A program made the position numbers and the translations under genes. Shown here one piece after another: positions 27,756 to 36,430 of a stretch of 64,000 bases of DNA. How positions within the stretch are numbered: position 1 is the first letter of the stretch; each line of letters begins with the position of its first letter. The notes under the pieces are model-generated. The model was not told where the DNA came from and did not search any database. It worked only from the letters and a program-made list of their open reading frames with translations. Location of the stretch: contig JBOEGG010000001.1 of the NCBI GenBank assembly GCA_050633285.1, positions 186,001 to 250,000 on the forward strand, written 5' to 3'. This DNA is from UBA1672 sp050633285 (GTDB lineage: Bacteria > Pseudomonadota > Alphaproteobacteria > Micavibrionales > Micavibrionaceae).

Positions 27756-28735
27756 TGTTCATTCTGCTCATCTTTAAAAGGCTCTCTTGGCTTAATCCCA
27801 AGTTCCCCAAGAAGTTCATAATCCGCATCCTTTTCAGGGTTTGGCGTGGTCAACAACTTCTCCCCGGTAAAGATCGCATTCGCACCTGCCATAAATGCCA
27901 TCGCTTGCGCTTCTTTAGAAATCGTCAAACGTCCGGCAGAAAGACGTACCATCGCCTTAGGCATCAAAATACGTGCAACAGCAATACATCTGATCCACTC
28001 AAAAATATCCAACAGCTCATTTTCCGCCATTGGCGTACCCTCAACAGGGACAAGCATATTAATCGGAACACTTTCCGGCTGCGGATCAAGATTACAAAGG
28101 GTATGGAGCAAAGAAATACGATCTTCTTCTTTTTCTCCTAATCCCAAAATACCACCACAACACGCATTAATTCCTGCTTTAGCAACATTTTTAAGCGTAT
28201 CAAGGCGGTCATCATAATTACGCGTTGTAATCACTTTATCGTAAAATTCACGCGAGGTGTCCAAATTATGGTTATACGCCGTAAGCCCCGCATCCGCGAG
28301 ACGCTGCGCCTGATTTTCATTCAACATGCCCAATGTAACGCACGCCTCCATGCCCATATCAGAGACACCTTGAACCATGTCACAAACACGATCAAACGCA
28401 CGCCCATCCAAAACTTTCGGCCATGCCGCACCCATACAAAAACGAGTAGAACCTGCTTCTTTCGCTTTTTGCGCTTGCTCCAAAACATCCGTCGTCTTCA
28501 TCAACAGCTCTTTTTCAAGTTCTGCTTCATTATGCAAACTTTGCGAACAATACCCGCAATCTTCTGTACACCCACCTGTCTTAATAGACAGCAATGTACA
28601 CATTTGCATTTCATTCGGTGTATGGTTTGCACGATGTACGCCAGCCGCCTCGTATACCAAATCTAGTAACGGGCGATTATAAAGCTCTGCGACCTCTTCA
28701 AGGCCATAACTTTTCTTATCTGATATATTACTCAT
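27740..28735 (-). CDS. bioB: Biotin synthase
   Basis: About 331 residues, radical SAM enzyme inserting sulfur into dethiobiotin. The cluster motif GGCTEDCGYCSQS supplies the CxxxCxxC cysteines, and NEMQMCTLLSIKTGG, FCMGAAWP, AYNHNLDTSREFY and CCGGILGLGE are typical of the family. The ATG at 28735 is preferred since upstream codons do not match homologues. It lies apart from bioFDA by about 2 kb, with an antiporter and a small gene between. Confidence 0.95.
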   Translation of the reverse strand: MSNISDKKSYGLEEVAELYNRPLLDLVYEAAGVHRANHTPNEMQMCTLLSIKTGGCTEDCGYCSQSLHNEAELEKELLMKTTDVLEQAQKAKEAGSTRFCMGAAWPKVLDGRAFDRVCDMVQGVSDMGMEACVTLGMLNENQAQRLADAGLTAYNHNLDTSREFYDKVITTRNYDDRLDTLKNVAKAGINACCGGILGLGEKEEDRISLLHTLCNLDPQPESVPINMLVPVEGTPMAENELLDIFEWIRCIAVARILMPKAMVRLSAGRLTISKEAQAMAFMAGANAIFTGEKLLTTPNPEKDADYELLGELGIKPREPFKDEQNEQEEAA

Positions 28736-28861
28736 AAAGCCTAAACTATTCCGCGTTTGCGTTAGGGTCAACAAGTTTCAAAGAAACAGAAGGGTTTTTT
28801 AATATTCTGCGTACTACAATATAGTGCGTCATTTTTAAAAAGATACGAAGGAGCTCTAGAA

Positions 28862-29164
28862 ATGAAAAAATTACTCGCCACAGCCCTACTAACCAGCGCC
28901 CTAATGTTTACTTTACCAATCGGTGATAGCCATGCCAAAGACGGTAAACACGCAGCCAAGCACAAAGAACACCGAGAAGCCGTGAAAGAACATAAAGAAG
29001 AACATCGAGAGGCTGTAAAAGAGCGTAAAGAAGAACACCGAGAGGCTGTAAAAGAACGCAAAGAAGAACACCGGGAATCTATAAAAGAACGCAAAGAAGA
29101 ACACCGAGATGCTGTAAAAGAGCGTAAAGAAGAACACCGAGATAAACACCACCACGAAGATTAA
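28862..29164 (+). CDS. Exported charged repeat protein
   Basis: 100 residues. A clear signal peptide (MKKLLATALLTSALMFTLPI, cleavage probably after SHA) is followed by an uninterrupted Lys/Glu/Arg/His-rich helix made of an 11-residue unit, KEEHREAVKER, repeated about five times, ending HHHED. An 11-residue period is expected for a hendecad coiled coil, so it may form a periplasmic rod or bind metal or lipopolysaccharide. None of these roles is shown. AAGGAG precedes the ATG. No homologue recognised. Confidence 0.7.
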   Translation: MKKLLATALLTSALMFTLPIGDSHAKDGKHAAKHKEHREAVKEHKEEHREAVKERKEEHREAVKERKEEHRESIKERKEEHRDAVKERKEEHRDKHHHED

Positions 29165-29175
29165 ATGCACACAAT

Positions 29176-29209
29176 AAAAAAGGGGAGCACGCTGTTGCCC
29201 CCCTTTTTA
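29176..29209. terminator. Bidirectional terminator between the repeat-protein gene and dnaA
   Basis: AAAAAGGGG/CCCCTTTTT arms with an inner GCA/TGC extension. The A and T runs on either side allow it to serve the plus-strand repeat-protein gene and the minus-strand dnaA gene. Confidence 0.8.
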
Positions 29210-29230
29210 ATAATTTTAATAAACTAAAGA

Positions 29231-30676
29231 TCAGCCAGTTAACGCGCGGCGCACAACATCTACGTCCTGTGCGATTTGTGCATCATCACCCATCAACTCT
29301 TCAACTTTACGAATTGCATGCATCACTGTTGTATGATCACGACCACCAAATTTACGACCAATTTCCGGCAATGAACGCGCTGTCAAAATCTTAGACAAAT
29401 ACATTGCAACCTGACGCGGACGGGCAACCTGACGCGCACGACGAGCAGAATGCATATCTGTAAGCTTCAGATTATAATGTTCCGCCACTTTACGCTGAAT
29501 TTCATCAATTGTAATACGACGATCATGTGCACGAAGTAAGTCTTGCAAAACATCCTGCGTTGATTCCAGTGTAATGATCTGCTTCGACACATCTGCATGC
29601 GCAACAATACGGTTCAATGCACCTTCAAGCTCACGAATATTCGATGTCACTTTCAAAGCAAGAAACTCAAGAACACTATCCGGAACATCTGCCCCTAATT
29701 TCTCGCGCTTGGACTGTAATATGCCAAGACGCAAATCATATGTACTTGGGTGAATATCCGCAACCAAACCCCATGCAAGACGAGAACGCAAACGCTCATC
29801 AAGACCTTGCAAATCACCCGGTGCTTTATCAGCAGAAATGATAATTTGCTTATTCTGGTCAACCAAAGCATTAAATGTGTGAAAGAACTCTTCCTGCGTT
29901 GATTCTTTACCTGCGATGAACTGAATATCGTCAATCATCAACACATCAACACTACGGAACATTTCCTTGAAATTCATTGTATCATTTGCACGCAATGCCT
30001 TAACGAACTGATACATAAATTTCTCCGCAGATAAATACATCACGGTCTTCTCGGGGAAGCTCTCTTCTACAGAATGAGCAATCGCATGCATCAAATGTGT
30101 TTTACCAAGGCCAACACCACCATAAAGGAACAGTGGATTAAACGGCACACTGGCACTCTCAACAACACGACGCGCAGCAGCATGTGCAAGTGCATTTGGC
30201 TTACCAACAATAAAGCTCTCAAACGTAAAACGCGCATCCAAAGGTGAAGAAATTTCTCCAACCGCTGTTTTAAGATCCGTAACACCGTCCACTTGATTAG
30301 CAACAGCCGCACTCGCAGGCTCAACTTCCGGCTTATCGTCTAATATAGCGTTCTGCACCACAACAATTTGCACGCGCTTAATATCAATATTGCGCTCTGT
30401 GCACATTGTGGAAATGCGTTCTGCGTAATGTGTTTGAATCCAGTCACGCATAAAACGTGTTGGGACTGATACTTCCATTGTGCCGTGATAATAGGCACGA
30501 AGTGTCAAAGGCTTTAACCAGCTACGAAAGATTGCTTCACCAAATTCTTGGCGCATTGCTGCATGAACCTCATTCCAAAGCGCCTGAATTTCAGGCGTAG
30601 GTTCTAGCGGAGTATTTTCCAGATCCAAACTATTCTTTTTAATTTGAACTGATGATTTTCCGACGATTTCCGACAT
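29231..30676 (-). CDS. dnaA: Chromosomal replication initiator DnaA
   Basis: 481 residues. Domain I is followed by a linker, the AAA+ domain with Walker A GGVGLGKTH (about 186-194) and Walker B DVLMIDDIQFI, and the DNA-binding domain IV with RQVAMYLSKILTARSLPEIG and FGGRDHTTVMHA. It opens the origin by binding DnaA boxes. The ATG at 30676 is chosen: GTGGAG sits 7 nt upstream, and the alternative GTG start at 30688 is itself part of that ribosome binding site. It is followed by a bidirectional terminator. Confidence 0.97.
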   Translation of the reverse strand: MSEIVGKSSVQIKKNSLDLENTPLEPTPEIQALWNEVHAAMRQEFGEAIFRSWLKPLTLRAYYHGTMEVSVPTRFMRDWIQTHYAERISTMCTERNIDIKRVQIVVVQNAILDDKPEVEPASAAVANQVDGVTDLKTAVGEISSPLDARFTFESFIVGKPNALAHAAARRVVESASVPFNPLFLYGGVGLGKTHLMHAIAHSVEESFPEKTVMYLSAEKFMYQFVKALRANDTMNFKEMFRSVDVLMIDDIQFIAGKESTQEEFFHTFNALVDQNKQIIISADKAPGDLQGLDERLRSRLAWGLVADIHPSTYDLRLGILQSKREKLGADVPDSVLEFLALKVTSNIRELEGALNRIVAHADVSKQIITLESTQDVLQDLLRAHDRRITIDEIQRKVAEHYNLKLTDMHSARRARQVARPRQVAMYLSKILTARSLPEIGRKFGGRDHTTVMHAIRKVEELMGDDAQIAQDVDVVRRALTG

Positions 30677-30688
30677 TTTTTTCTCCAC

Positions 30689-31187
30689 TTTTTATATATT
30701 TTTTAGTTACCAAAACATTTTAAATAAACTCAGTCCTGCTCTTCCCAAAAGGCATAAAACAGGGTTTGGAAAAAGAAAAAGCTCTTTCCAAGACGACCAA
30801 AAATCAGGCCGCAAAATGCTGTTTGAAAACACGCAAGCGCGCTATCAATTATGCATTTCCAAATCTGGTACTTTTTTTGAGACCGCCCTCTAAAACCGTT
30901 CACCCCTTGTAAAACCAAGGGGGGATTTCAGTGGTCATCCCCTACATTAAAGCCTAAAATACAGGCTTCCCTAAATATGGCGCTAATTCTACTCAAACAT
31001 ATAGAAAAAAATCCTATGCCCAAGCGCAAATTAAACCGCTATGACGTCCAACAAAAGTTCGTTGTCTTTATTCTCTTCTCGTGTTGGCGATGAACATACC
31101 CTACAACAAAAAATTACCAACAGGCAATAAGAACAAATCATGAAAATGAAAAAAAGAAATTTTAATTCAAAAATAATACAAAAGACA
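30689..31187 (-). promoter_or_regulatory. dnaA upstream region, about 500 bp without a gene
   Basis: No coding sequence is supported here. It should hold the dnaA promoter and leader. One hairpin is visible (CCCCTTG/CAAGGGG, 30902-30921). I found no run of DnaA boxes resembling TTATCCACA and no AT-rich 13-mer array, so it does not look like oriC. A 62-codon open frame on the minus strand (30730-30918) shows no start signal or protein-like features. Confidence 0.4.
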
Positions 31188-31189
31188 CA

Positions 31190-31221
31190 AAAAGGCTCTG
31201 CAGAAAATAGCAGAGCCTTTA
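31190..31221 (-). terminator. rpsT terminator
   Basis: Minus-strand stem GGCTCTGC/GCAGAGCC with an 8-nt loop followed by TTTTTGTG, 60 nt downstream of the rpsT stop. This separates rpsT from the dnaA leader. Confidence 0.85.
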
Positions 31222-31280
31222 AAAAACTTTATATATCAGATGTTTATACAGAAGATTAAATCCGTATAAAGGCAGTCGCC

Positions 31281-31544
31281 TTATGATATCGCCTTAACGC
31301 GAGCACTCAGACGAGACAACTTACGGGCTGCTGTATTCTTGTGCCAAATACCCTTCGCAACACCACGTTGTAACTCTGGCTGAGCAGCCTTTAGAGCATC
31401 GGCAGCACCTTGTGCATTTCCTTCTGATAGTTCGCTCTCAACCTTCTTAATGAAGGTACGAATGCGACCACGACGTGCACCGTTAATATCTGCGCGACGA
31501 TCATTACGACGAATACGTTTTTTCGAAGATGCGTGATTAGCCAT
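31281..31544 (-). CDS. rpsT: 30S ribosomal protein S20
   Basis: 87 residues, very basic, helical. MANHASSKKRIRRNDRRAD at the N-terminus and GIWHKNTAARKLSRLSARVK at the C-terminus are diagnostic. Binds 16S rRNA early in 30S assembly. The mutM - rpsT - dnaA neighbourhood is common in alphaproteobacteria. Confidence 0.97.
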   Translation of the reverse strand: MANHASSKKRIRRNDRRADINGARRGRIRTFIKKVESELSEGNAQGAADALKAAQPELQRGVAKGIWHKNTAARKLSRLSARVKAIS

Positions 31545-31706
31545 TATTAAACCTTTTCAAACATTTAGTTAATTATTTTTACACATTTTTATACGCAACA
31601 TATACCCAATCTTCTCCACAGGAAAATATTCTTCGGATTTATATTGTGTGCAGTTCTTACACAAAAACTGCAAAAATTCCTAAGCACTCTTTACAGAGTT
31701 CGAAGA

Positions 31707-31736
31707 GTAATACGCGCGACAGCATAGTTTTGTCAA
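31707..31736 (-). promoter_or_regulatory. Probable rpsT sigma-70 promoter
   Basis: On the minus strand TTGACA (31731-31736) and TATTAC (31707-31712) are separated by 18 bp. It lies about 165 nt upstream of rpsT, leaving a leader that includes a 7-bp hairpin TGCAGTT/AACTGCA (31649-31672). Confidence 0.6.
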
Positions 31737-31783
31737 GTGATTCGTGTATTTTTTGTGAATCAATTTCACTTCTACGAAATTAG

Positions 31784-32203
31784 CTATAGAGTCGGACGCA
31801 CCATTACTTTTACAATTTCCTGCCCACCAATTTGCTCAAACGAAATTTCTAAGAATTCATTACGCCTGAAAAAAACACCTTGTGTCGTTTTACTCCATCC
31901 AAATTGCGGAAGCGCAACATCATAAAATGCAATCAATTCATCTTGAGATAACACACCCATTTGCGCCACCACCTCAACAATTTGCCCCTCCGGTTTATCA
32001 AAGCTAACCGCTCGATCCGGCAACTCCGACAACCCCGTCATTAAAGGTACATCCTTTAAAACAGAAAAAAACTGCGGAGCGAGCATGCCATCATCCACCT
32101 GCGCGCTCACATTCGAGGATAAACACCCCCCCACAATAAAAACCGACAGAGCCGCATAAATAAAAAAGCGCACAGACATAAAATTAATAACCTTCATAAA
32201 CAT
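31784..32203 (-). CDS. Exported small protein of unknown function
   Basis: 139 residues. A signal peptide is clear (FFIYAALSVFIVGGC), with either a lipobox-like VGGC or a signal peptidase I site after NVSA. The mature part ends in FYDVALPQFGWSKTTQGVFF and EFLEISFEQIGGQEIVKVMV, a small alpha/beta domain I have no name for. The first ATG has GGGAAGAAG upstream. It is 28 bp downstream of mutM on the same strand, so probably co-transcribed. Confidence 0.65.
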   Translation of the reverse strand: MFMKVINFMSVRFFIYAALSVFIVGGCLSSNVSAQVDDGMLAPQFFSVLKDVPLMTGLSELPDRAVSFDKPEGQIVEVVAQMGVLSQDELIAFYDVALPQFGWSKTTQGVFFRRNEFLEISFEQIGGQEIVKVMVRPTL

Positions 32204-32231
32204 AAAACTTCTTCCCTCACCTTAAATTAAT

Positions 32232-33062
32232 CTACTCTTGGCACGTACCACAATAAAATGTCGAGCGCCCGGATTGCACCATACGCATAATCACCCCTTC
32301 GCACTCAGACACTGGGCATTTCTCACCTTCCTGATCATAGACAGCAAAACGGTGCTGAAAATAACCAAGTGAGCCATCCGTATGCTGATAATCTTTAAGC
32401 GTAGATCCACCTGCCTCAATCGCTTCACTCAATATGTCCTTTATATAAGGAACAAGCCTACGCGTTTCCTCTAATGAAAGAGAGTTAGCAGCGCGACCAG
32501 GATGAATGCCTGAACGATACAACGCTTCACACACATATATATTACCAAGACCACACACAACACGCTGATCTAACAAAGCCGTCTTAATAGGAGATTTCTT
32601 TTTACGTAAGGCCTCATGCAAGTCCTGCGCATTCCACGCACCTAATGGCTCTGGCCCCATTATCGAAAACGGACGTTCATCTTGCCATTGCTTTTGCGTA
32701 CTTAAATAAAACATGCCAAAGCGCCGCGGATCTTCAAAGGCGAAACATGCCCCACCAGCCATATGAACAATAATATGATCGTGTTTACGCGCCTCATAAG
32801 ATGTCACGTTGTCATAAATACGAATACGCCCTGACATACCCAGATGCAAAATTATACACAAATCTTGCCCAACATTCATAACAATGTATTTCCCACGACG
32901 CTCTAACGCACACAAAGCTTTACCTGACAGGCTTTGCCCCAAATCTTGCGGAACAGCTATGCGCAAATCATAACGATTAATCTGGACATTCTCTATGCGA
33001 AGACCTAACAAGGCCTGCTCCATCCCCCGGCGAACCGTTTCTACCTCCGGCAATTCAGGCAT
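32232..33062 (-). CDS. mutM: Formamidopyrimidine-DNA glycosylase
   Basis: About 276 residues. The catalytic N-terminus MPELPEVETVRRG (Pro2, Glu3), RRGKYIVM, HLGMSGRI, KTALLDQRVVCGLGNIY and the C-terminal zinc finger (CPVSEC to CGTC) are all present. It removes oxidised purines such as 8-oxoguanine. The second Met is chosen since Pro must follow the initiator Met for activity. Confidence 0.96.
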   Translation of the reverse strand: MPELPEVETVRRGMEQALLGLRIENVQINRYDLRIAVPQDLGQSLSGKALCALERRGKYIVMNVGQDLCIILHLGMSGRIRIYDNVTSYEARKHDHIIVHMAGGACFAFEDPRRFGMFYLSTQKQWQDERPFSIMGPEPLGAWNAQDLHEALRKKKSPIKTALLDQRVVCGLGNIYVCEALYRSGIHPGRAANSLSLEETRRLVPYIKDILSEAIEAGGSTLKDYQHTDGSLGYFQHRFAVYDQEGEKCPVSECEGVIMRMVQSGRSTFYCGTCQE

Positions 33063-33080
33063 CATATATCCTTAAGAAAA

Positions 33081-33755
33081 TTATTGAGCTTTTTTAGAAA
33101 CAGGCGCAAAACGCAAAACCGGAGCACCGGCATAATCCGCAAATAAAAACATAGGATGCACAGCCTTAATCAAAACATCCTTTTCAGGAGCAACAAAATA
33201 CACCGCGTCATCATCAGGTTTTTGATAAACATGAATATCAAATTGACGCATCGTTAAAATTTTATAATACACCCCATCTACAGCTTCCGGCTCCCCATAT
33301 TCTTGTGACGGGGAAAGCGTTAACATACCCGTCTCATCATGATATTGATAAGCCCCTCTGGAATATTTCCGCACTCCCCGCTTGATATCTTGCGCCAAAA
33401 TAACTTCATACAGCCCTCCCGCTATTGTAATTTTAGCTATACCCGCATCACCAAAATTCGTAACCCACGTCCCCTTCAACAAATCAGAAGGCGCAAAGAC
33501 CATACTCTCCTTAGGAACAGGTAACTTTTCCTGCACCTTCTCCTGCGCTTGCTTTTTATAAGCAACAATATGACTCTGCACAGGAATAACGGTTTCACTA
33601 TTCCGTACAGACGGAGAAAACTTCAAATAAATCACAACTCCAAGAGTAAGAAGCGCCGCAAAACCAATCGCCAGAAAGATGGCAACATTCCACTGCGCAT
33701 CCGCCGGATGTTCTGAATTATTTTTTAATAAAGTTTTTCTCATTTTTCGGCTCAC
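33081..33755 (-). CDS. Single-span membrane protein of unknown function
   Basis: 224 residues: short cytoplasmic N-terminus, one helix (VAIFLAIGFAALLTLGVVIYL, about 24-44), a Lys/Glu linker, then an extracytoplasmic beta-rich domain (LLKGTWVTNFGDAGIAKITI, GMLTLSPSQEYG). The domain resembles a lipocalin-like or DUF-type small-molecule barrel, but I cannot assign it. Immediately upstream of mutM (18 bp), likely same transcript. Confidence 0.6.
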   Translation of the reverse strand: MSRKMRKTLLKNNSEHPADAQWNVAIFLAIGFAALLTLGVVIYLKFSPSVRNSETVIPVQSHIVAYKKQAQEKVQEKLPVPKESMVFAPSDLLKGTWVTNFGDAGIAKITIAGGLYEVILAQDIKRGVRKYSRGAYQYHDETGMLTLSPSQEYGEPEAVDGVYYKILTMRQFDIHVYQKPDDDAVYFVAPEKDVLIKAVHPMFLFADYAGAPVLRFAPVSKKAQ

Positions 33756-33881
33756 ATTCGCAAAAGTCTATTATTTATGCATTAAAGTAACAATTTTATA
33801 TATCTTGTAAGTTATTGATTTCATTAAATTTTAATCTATTCCCAATATACTAAATAACAAATCATACAAATAGAGCAAAGC

Positions 33882-34418
33882 ATGACACCATATATCATAG
33901 CGCAATCAGTAGGACTCTTAGGATATCTTTTTTTCATCAGCGCAACACAGTTTAAAACGCGCAGAAAAATAATACAAATTGAAACACTCGCATATCTGAT
34001 TTTATGCTTGCAGTGGTACTTACTCGGTCAAACCACTTTGATGAGTATAAACATACTATTTATAATCACATCATTCTGCGCGTTATACGCAAACAAGAAC
34101 CCAAAAATACAAAATGCAATGCCCTTACTCTACCCTCTTTGTGGCTTGGCGTTATTAACAATATCACATTACACACTCATTGATATTTTAGCGATGGTCG
34201 CTCTGTTCTGCACAATCGCTTCAAAATCATCAAACACCATCACGACCTTTCGCAGCTACGCCATAATCACCGCTATAACATTCATAGTATGCGCCATCCT
34301 CACAATGTCAATTGTGCCCCTGATATTCAACGCAATCTTTGCACTCGGCCATAGTTACAGATTATGGACTATACACAAGCCTACACTTCACATCCCGAAC
34401 ATCCTCAAGCGCACATAA
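33882..34418 (+). CDS. YgjV-family inner membrane protein
   Basis: 178 residues with about six hydrophobic helices and very short loops. The opening QSVGLLGYLFFISATQFKTR, LQWYLLGQ and the closing NAIFALGHSYRLWTIH fit the YgjV (Imp-YgjV) family of unknown function. The second half of the last helix overlaps in another frame with a spurious ORF. It stands alone; an AGTTGGC/GCCAACT hairpin follows at 34422-34446. Confidence 0.7.
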   Translation: MTPYIIAQSVGLLGYLFFISATQFKTRRKIIQIETLAYLILCLQWYLLGQTTLMSINILFIITSFCALYANKNPKIQNAMPLLYPLCGLALLTISHYTLIDILAMVALFCTIASKSSNTITTFRSYAIITAITFIVCAILTMSIVPLIFNAIFALGHSYRLWTIHKPTLHIPNILKRT

Positions 34419-34421
34419 AAA

Positions 34422-34446
34422 AGTTGGCCGCCGAAGCAAGCCAACT
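34422..34446 (-). terminator. Hairpin downstream of the YgjV-like gene
   Basis: AGTTGGC/GCCAACT, 11-nt loop, with A tracts on both sides of the plus strand, so the U tract would only follow it on the minus strand. A role in termination of the plus-strand gene is uncertain. Confidence 0.35.
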
Positions 34447-34660
34447 AAAAACGTGTGTGGGGACACGCATAAGGCAATATGTAAAACATTGCACAACCAC
34501 TATACACAAAGACAAGACATATTTTCAACACATTTATGCATTTTTAATGCATTTTCCATCTATATCTCACAAAACAAGCATGCTATATATAGACAAAATT
34601 GGGAATTAAACATATAACCCCAACATTAATAAAACAGATATATTTTTTGGATATAGAATC

Positions 34661-35305
34661 ATGCCTACAACGGAACAAATTCGTGCCGCACGCGCCCTAA
34701 TCGGATGGAGCCAGAGCGATCTGGCCAAACATGCAGATCTATCACAAACAGGAATCGCACGCATTGAAAATGGCACCAATCAACCAAATTCCCAAACACT
34801 CCAAAAAATTACAAATGCCTTCGATCAAGCCGATGTCGAATTCATCGGCAATTCAGGCGTAAAAAAACGCACCAGAGAGATCAGAGAGCTTAGAGGTACC
34901 GAAGGCTTCAGGGCATTAATGGATGATGTTTATCTAGCAGCCAACACAGTAGGCGGAAATATCAGAATCATAAACGGCACACCATCCATATTTTTAAAAT
35001 GGATAGGTGAAGAATGGTACAAGAAACATGCCGAGCGCATGCGTGGAATAAAAGACAGTTTTGACTTCAAGATTGTAGCCTCACAAGACGGAACAAATGA
35101 AATAGCCACCGGATTTGCAGAATACCGCTGGATGGATGAAACTTGTTTTTATAACAATTGTGTTTACATATATTGTGATCGAGTTGCCTTCATTCGCTTT
35201 ACTGAGGACGATGTAATTATAGAAGTAGCAAAACGCCCAAGTTTTGCCGCAACGTTTAATCTTATTTTTGATTACGTATGGCACAGCTTAAGTGAAAAGA
35301 ACTAA
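34661..35305 (+). CDS. XRE-family regulator with TrmB-like C-terminal effector domain
   Basis: 214 residues. The N-terminal helix-turn-helix (residues 4-58: QIRAARALIGWSQSDLAKHA then TGIARIENGTNQP) is Cro/CI-like and leads into FDQADVEFI. The rest is a conserved domain with GFRALMDDVYLAA, EEWYKKHAERM, GFAEYRWM and a C-terminal IYCDRVAFIRF with AATFNLIFDYVWHSL. That closing pattern (strand-strand, then FxxxFDxxW) resembles the ligand-sensing PLD-like domain of TrmB-type regulators. It is paralogous to the regulator at 36475 and lies 12 bp before a GNAT gene. Ligand unknown. Confidence 0.75.
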   Translation: MPTTEQIRAARALIGWSQSDLAKHADLSQTGIARIENGTNQPNSQTLQKITNAFDQADVEFIGNSGVKKRTREIRELRGTEGFRALMDDVYLAANTVGGNIRIINGTPSIFLKWIGEEWYKKHAERMRGIKDSFDFKIVASQDGTNEIATGFAEYRWMDETCFYNNCVYIYCDRVAFIRFTEDDVIIEVAKRPSFAATFNLIFDYVWHSLSEKN

Positions 35306-35317
35306 GGACGCACATCA

Positions 35318-36025
35318 ATGAGCTACACTAAACAACAAAATGCTGCTTTAGCCAAAGACAGCACAAAGAACAGTGATGAACTTGTTGAAGTAACGCACAT
35401 GGTACTAAATGGCGAAGACTTCAAACCACGCACTCGATTCAAATTTGACTTGGATAGAGCTTCCGTAAGGGAAGTCAATCTGAAATCACATTCCTCAAAC
35501 CATAACGCATCCATAGACCCCCGCGTTAAATTACTATCCAGCTGGATTAAAAAAGTTGGTGAAGATTCTGATTGGGATAAAAGAGCAGAACAGACCCCTC
35601 AAAACCTACTTAAAAGAATAGAAGAAACATCAGCACGCCTATGGGAATTACAACTGGACGGAAAAGCAATAGGGTTTGCCATATGCGCAGAAATAATTCC
35701 TAATGCACGCAGACACTTTGATCAGCACACACAACAAAAAGACACAGCCATAGACATGTATGAGCCCGACCTTCTTCCTGACGGCCCCGCAATACATTAT
35801 TACAAATTTGGCCTAGATCAAAAAAACAGACTAAAAAATACAGGCATAGGAGCATACTTTGCAAGTTTAGTAACTGAAAAACTCCTAGATAACCACGAAA
35901 CAGTCGTAATGAATACACGTCGTAAAAATGCAGTAGACTCAACAAGCTTCTGGAGTAAACTTGGCTTCAAAACTTTTATGGAAGAACGTGCAAAAAACGA
36001 TGTAGAGCCACCATCTAATGACTAA
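35318..36025 (+). CDS. GNAT-family N-acetyltransferase
   Basis: 235 residues. The C-terminal half is GNAT-like: IHYYKFGLDQKNRLKNTGIG (beta strand 4 with acetyl-CoA pyrophosphate loop), AYFASLVTEKLLD, MNTRRKNAVDSTSFWSKLGF (helix 5 and the aromatic-Gly-Phe end). The N-terminal half is polar and lacks the usual opening strands, so the protein is longer than a typical GNAT domain. Substrate unknown. It forms a two-gene operon with the preceding XRE regulator, an arrangement consistent with a regulated small-molecule or protein acetylation, or a toxin-antitoxin-like pair. Confidence 0.65.
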   Translation: MSYTKQQNAALAKDSTKNSDELVEVTHMVLNGEDFKPRTRFKFDLDRASVREVNLKSHSSNHNASIDPRVKLLSSWIKKVGEDSDWDKRAEQTPQNLLKRIEETSARLWELQLDGKAIGFAICAEIIPNARRHFDQHTQQKDTAIDMYEPDLLPDGPAIHYYKFGLDQKNRLKNTGIGAYFASLVTEKLLDNHETVVMNTRRKNAVDSTSFWSKLGFKTFMEERAKNDVEPPSND

Positions 36026-36054
36026 AAAAAACCTCCGCGTGTGGGGTGCGGAGG
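36026..36054 (-). terminator. Terminator of the 36062 gene (possibly bidirectional)
   Basis: Stem CCTCCGC/GCGGAGG (36032-36038 and 36048-36054) followed on the minus strand by eight T. It lies between the GNAT stop and the small convergent gene. Confidence 0.8.
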
Positions 36055-36061
36055 GGAAGTG

Positions 36062-36334
36062 TTAGGCATCAGTGGGATGATGCCTAACATAATTTAGATA
36101 TGCACGGCCACGCATAAGGTCGCCTACCATATCGGGAAGCTCAGAGCACTGATGCTTATCCTTATATTCATTCTCCATAATCTTCACGATCCTATGAATG
36201 TGACACCGCGCAAGAAATTCCAAACCACGCCTGATATCCCCATCAACAGATCGCACATTCACAAGCGCATTTAATTCCTCGCGAAAAATATCCTCTTGAT
36301 CCTCCGTCGAGTCACATATTGCTTCACTCCCCAT
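36062..36334 (-). CDS. Small helical protein of unknown function
   Basis: About 90 residues, acidic at the N-terminus, with helices FREELNALVNVRSVDGDIRR and FLARCHIHRIVKIMENEY. GAGGAAGG precedes a GTG at 36340 and the ATG at 36334, so translation starts at one of these. No family recognised. Its start faces the start of the second XRE regulator, with palindromic sites between, so it may be under that regulator's control. Confidence 0.5.
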   Translation of the reverse strand: MGSEAICDSTEDQEDIFREELNALVNVRSVDGDIRRGLEFLARCHIHRIVKIMENEYKDKHQCSELPDMVGDLMRGRAYLNYVRHHPTDA

Positions 36335-36404
36335 ATCCACAAAACCTTCCTCAAAACAAAACACATCAAATTCACTTAATAAAATAACTATAAATTATTT
36401 TATC

Positions 36405-36417
36405 ATTGAATTTCAAT
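36405..36417. promoter_or_regulatory. Secondary ATTGAA half-site palindrome
   Basis: ATTGAATTTCAAT is a near-perfect 6+1+6 palindrome, 13 bp upstream of the larger operator and sharing its half-site. It sits between the divergent small gene and the XRE gene. Confidence 0.45.
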
Positions 36418-36430
36418 AATTTAATATTAT

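Noticed and set aside
28768..29170. Minus-strand Ser/Phe/Arg-rich repeat ORFs
   Set aside because: Antisense of the KEEHREAVKER repeats; no start signals.
30689..31187. oriC next to dnaA
   Set aside because: No cluster of DnaA boxes or AT-rich unwinding repeats was found by eye.
34364..34609. 81-codon ORF (MDYTQAYTSHPEHPQ...)
   Set aside because: Starts inside the YgjV-like gene, has no ribosome binding site and its second half has no protein-like pattern.
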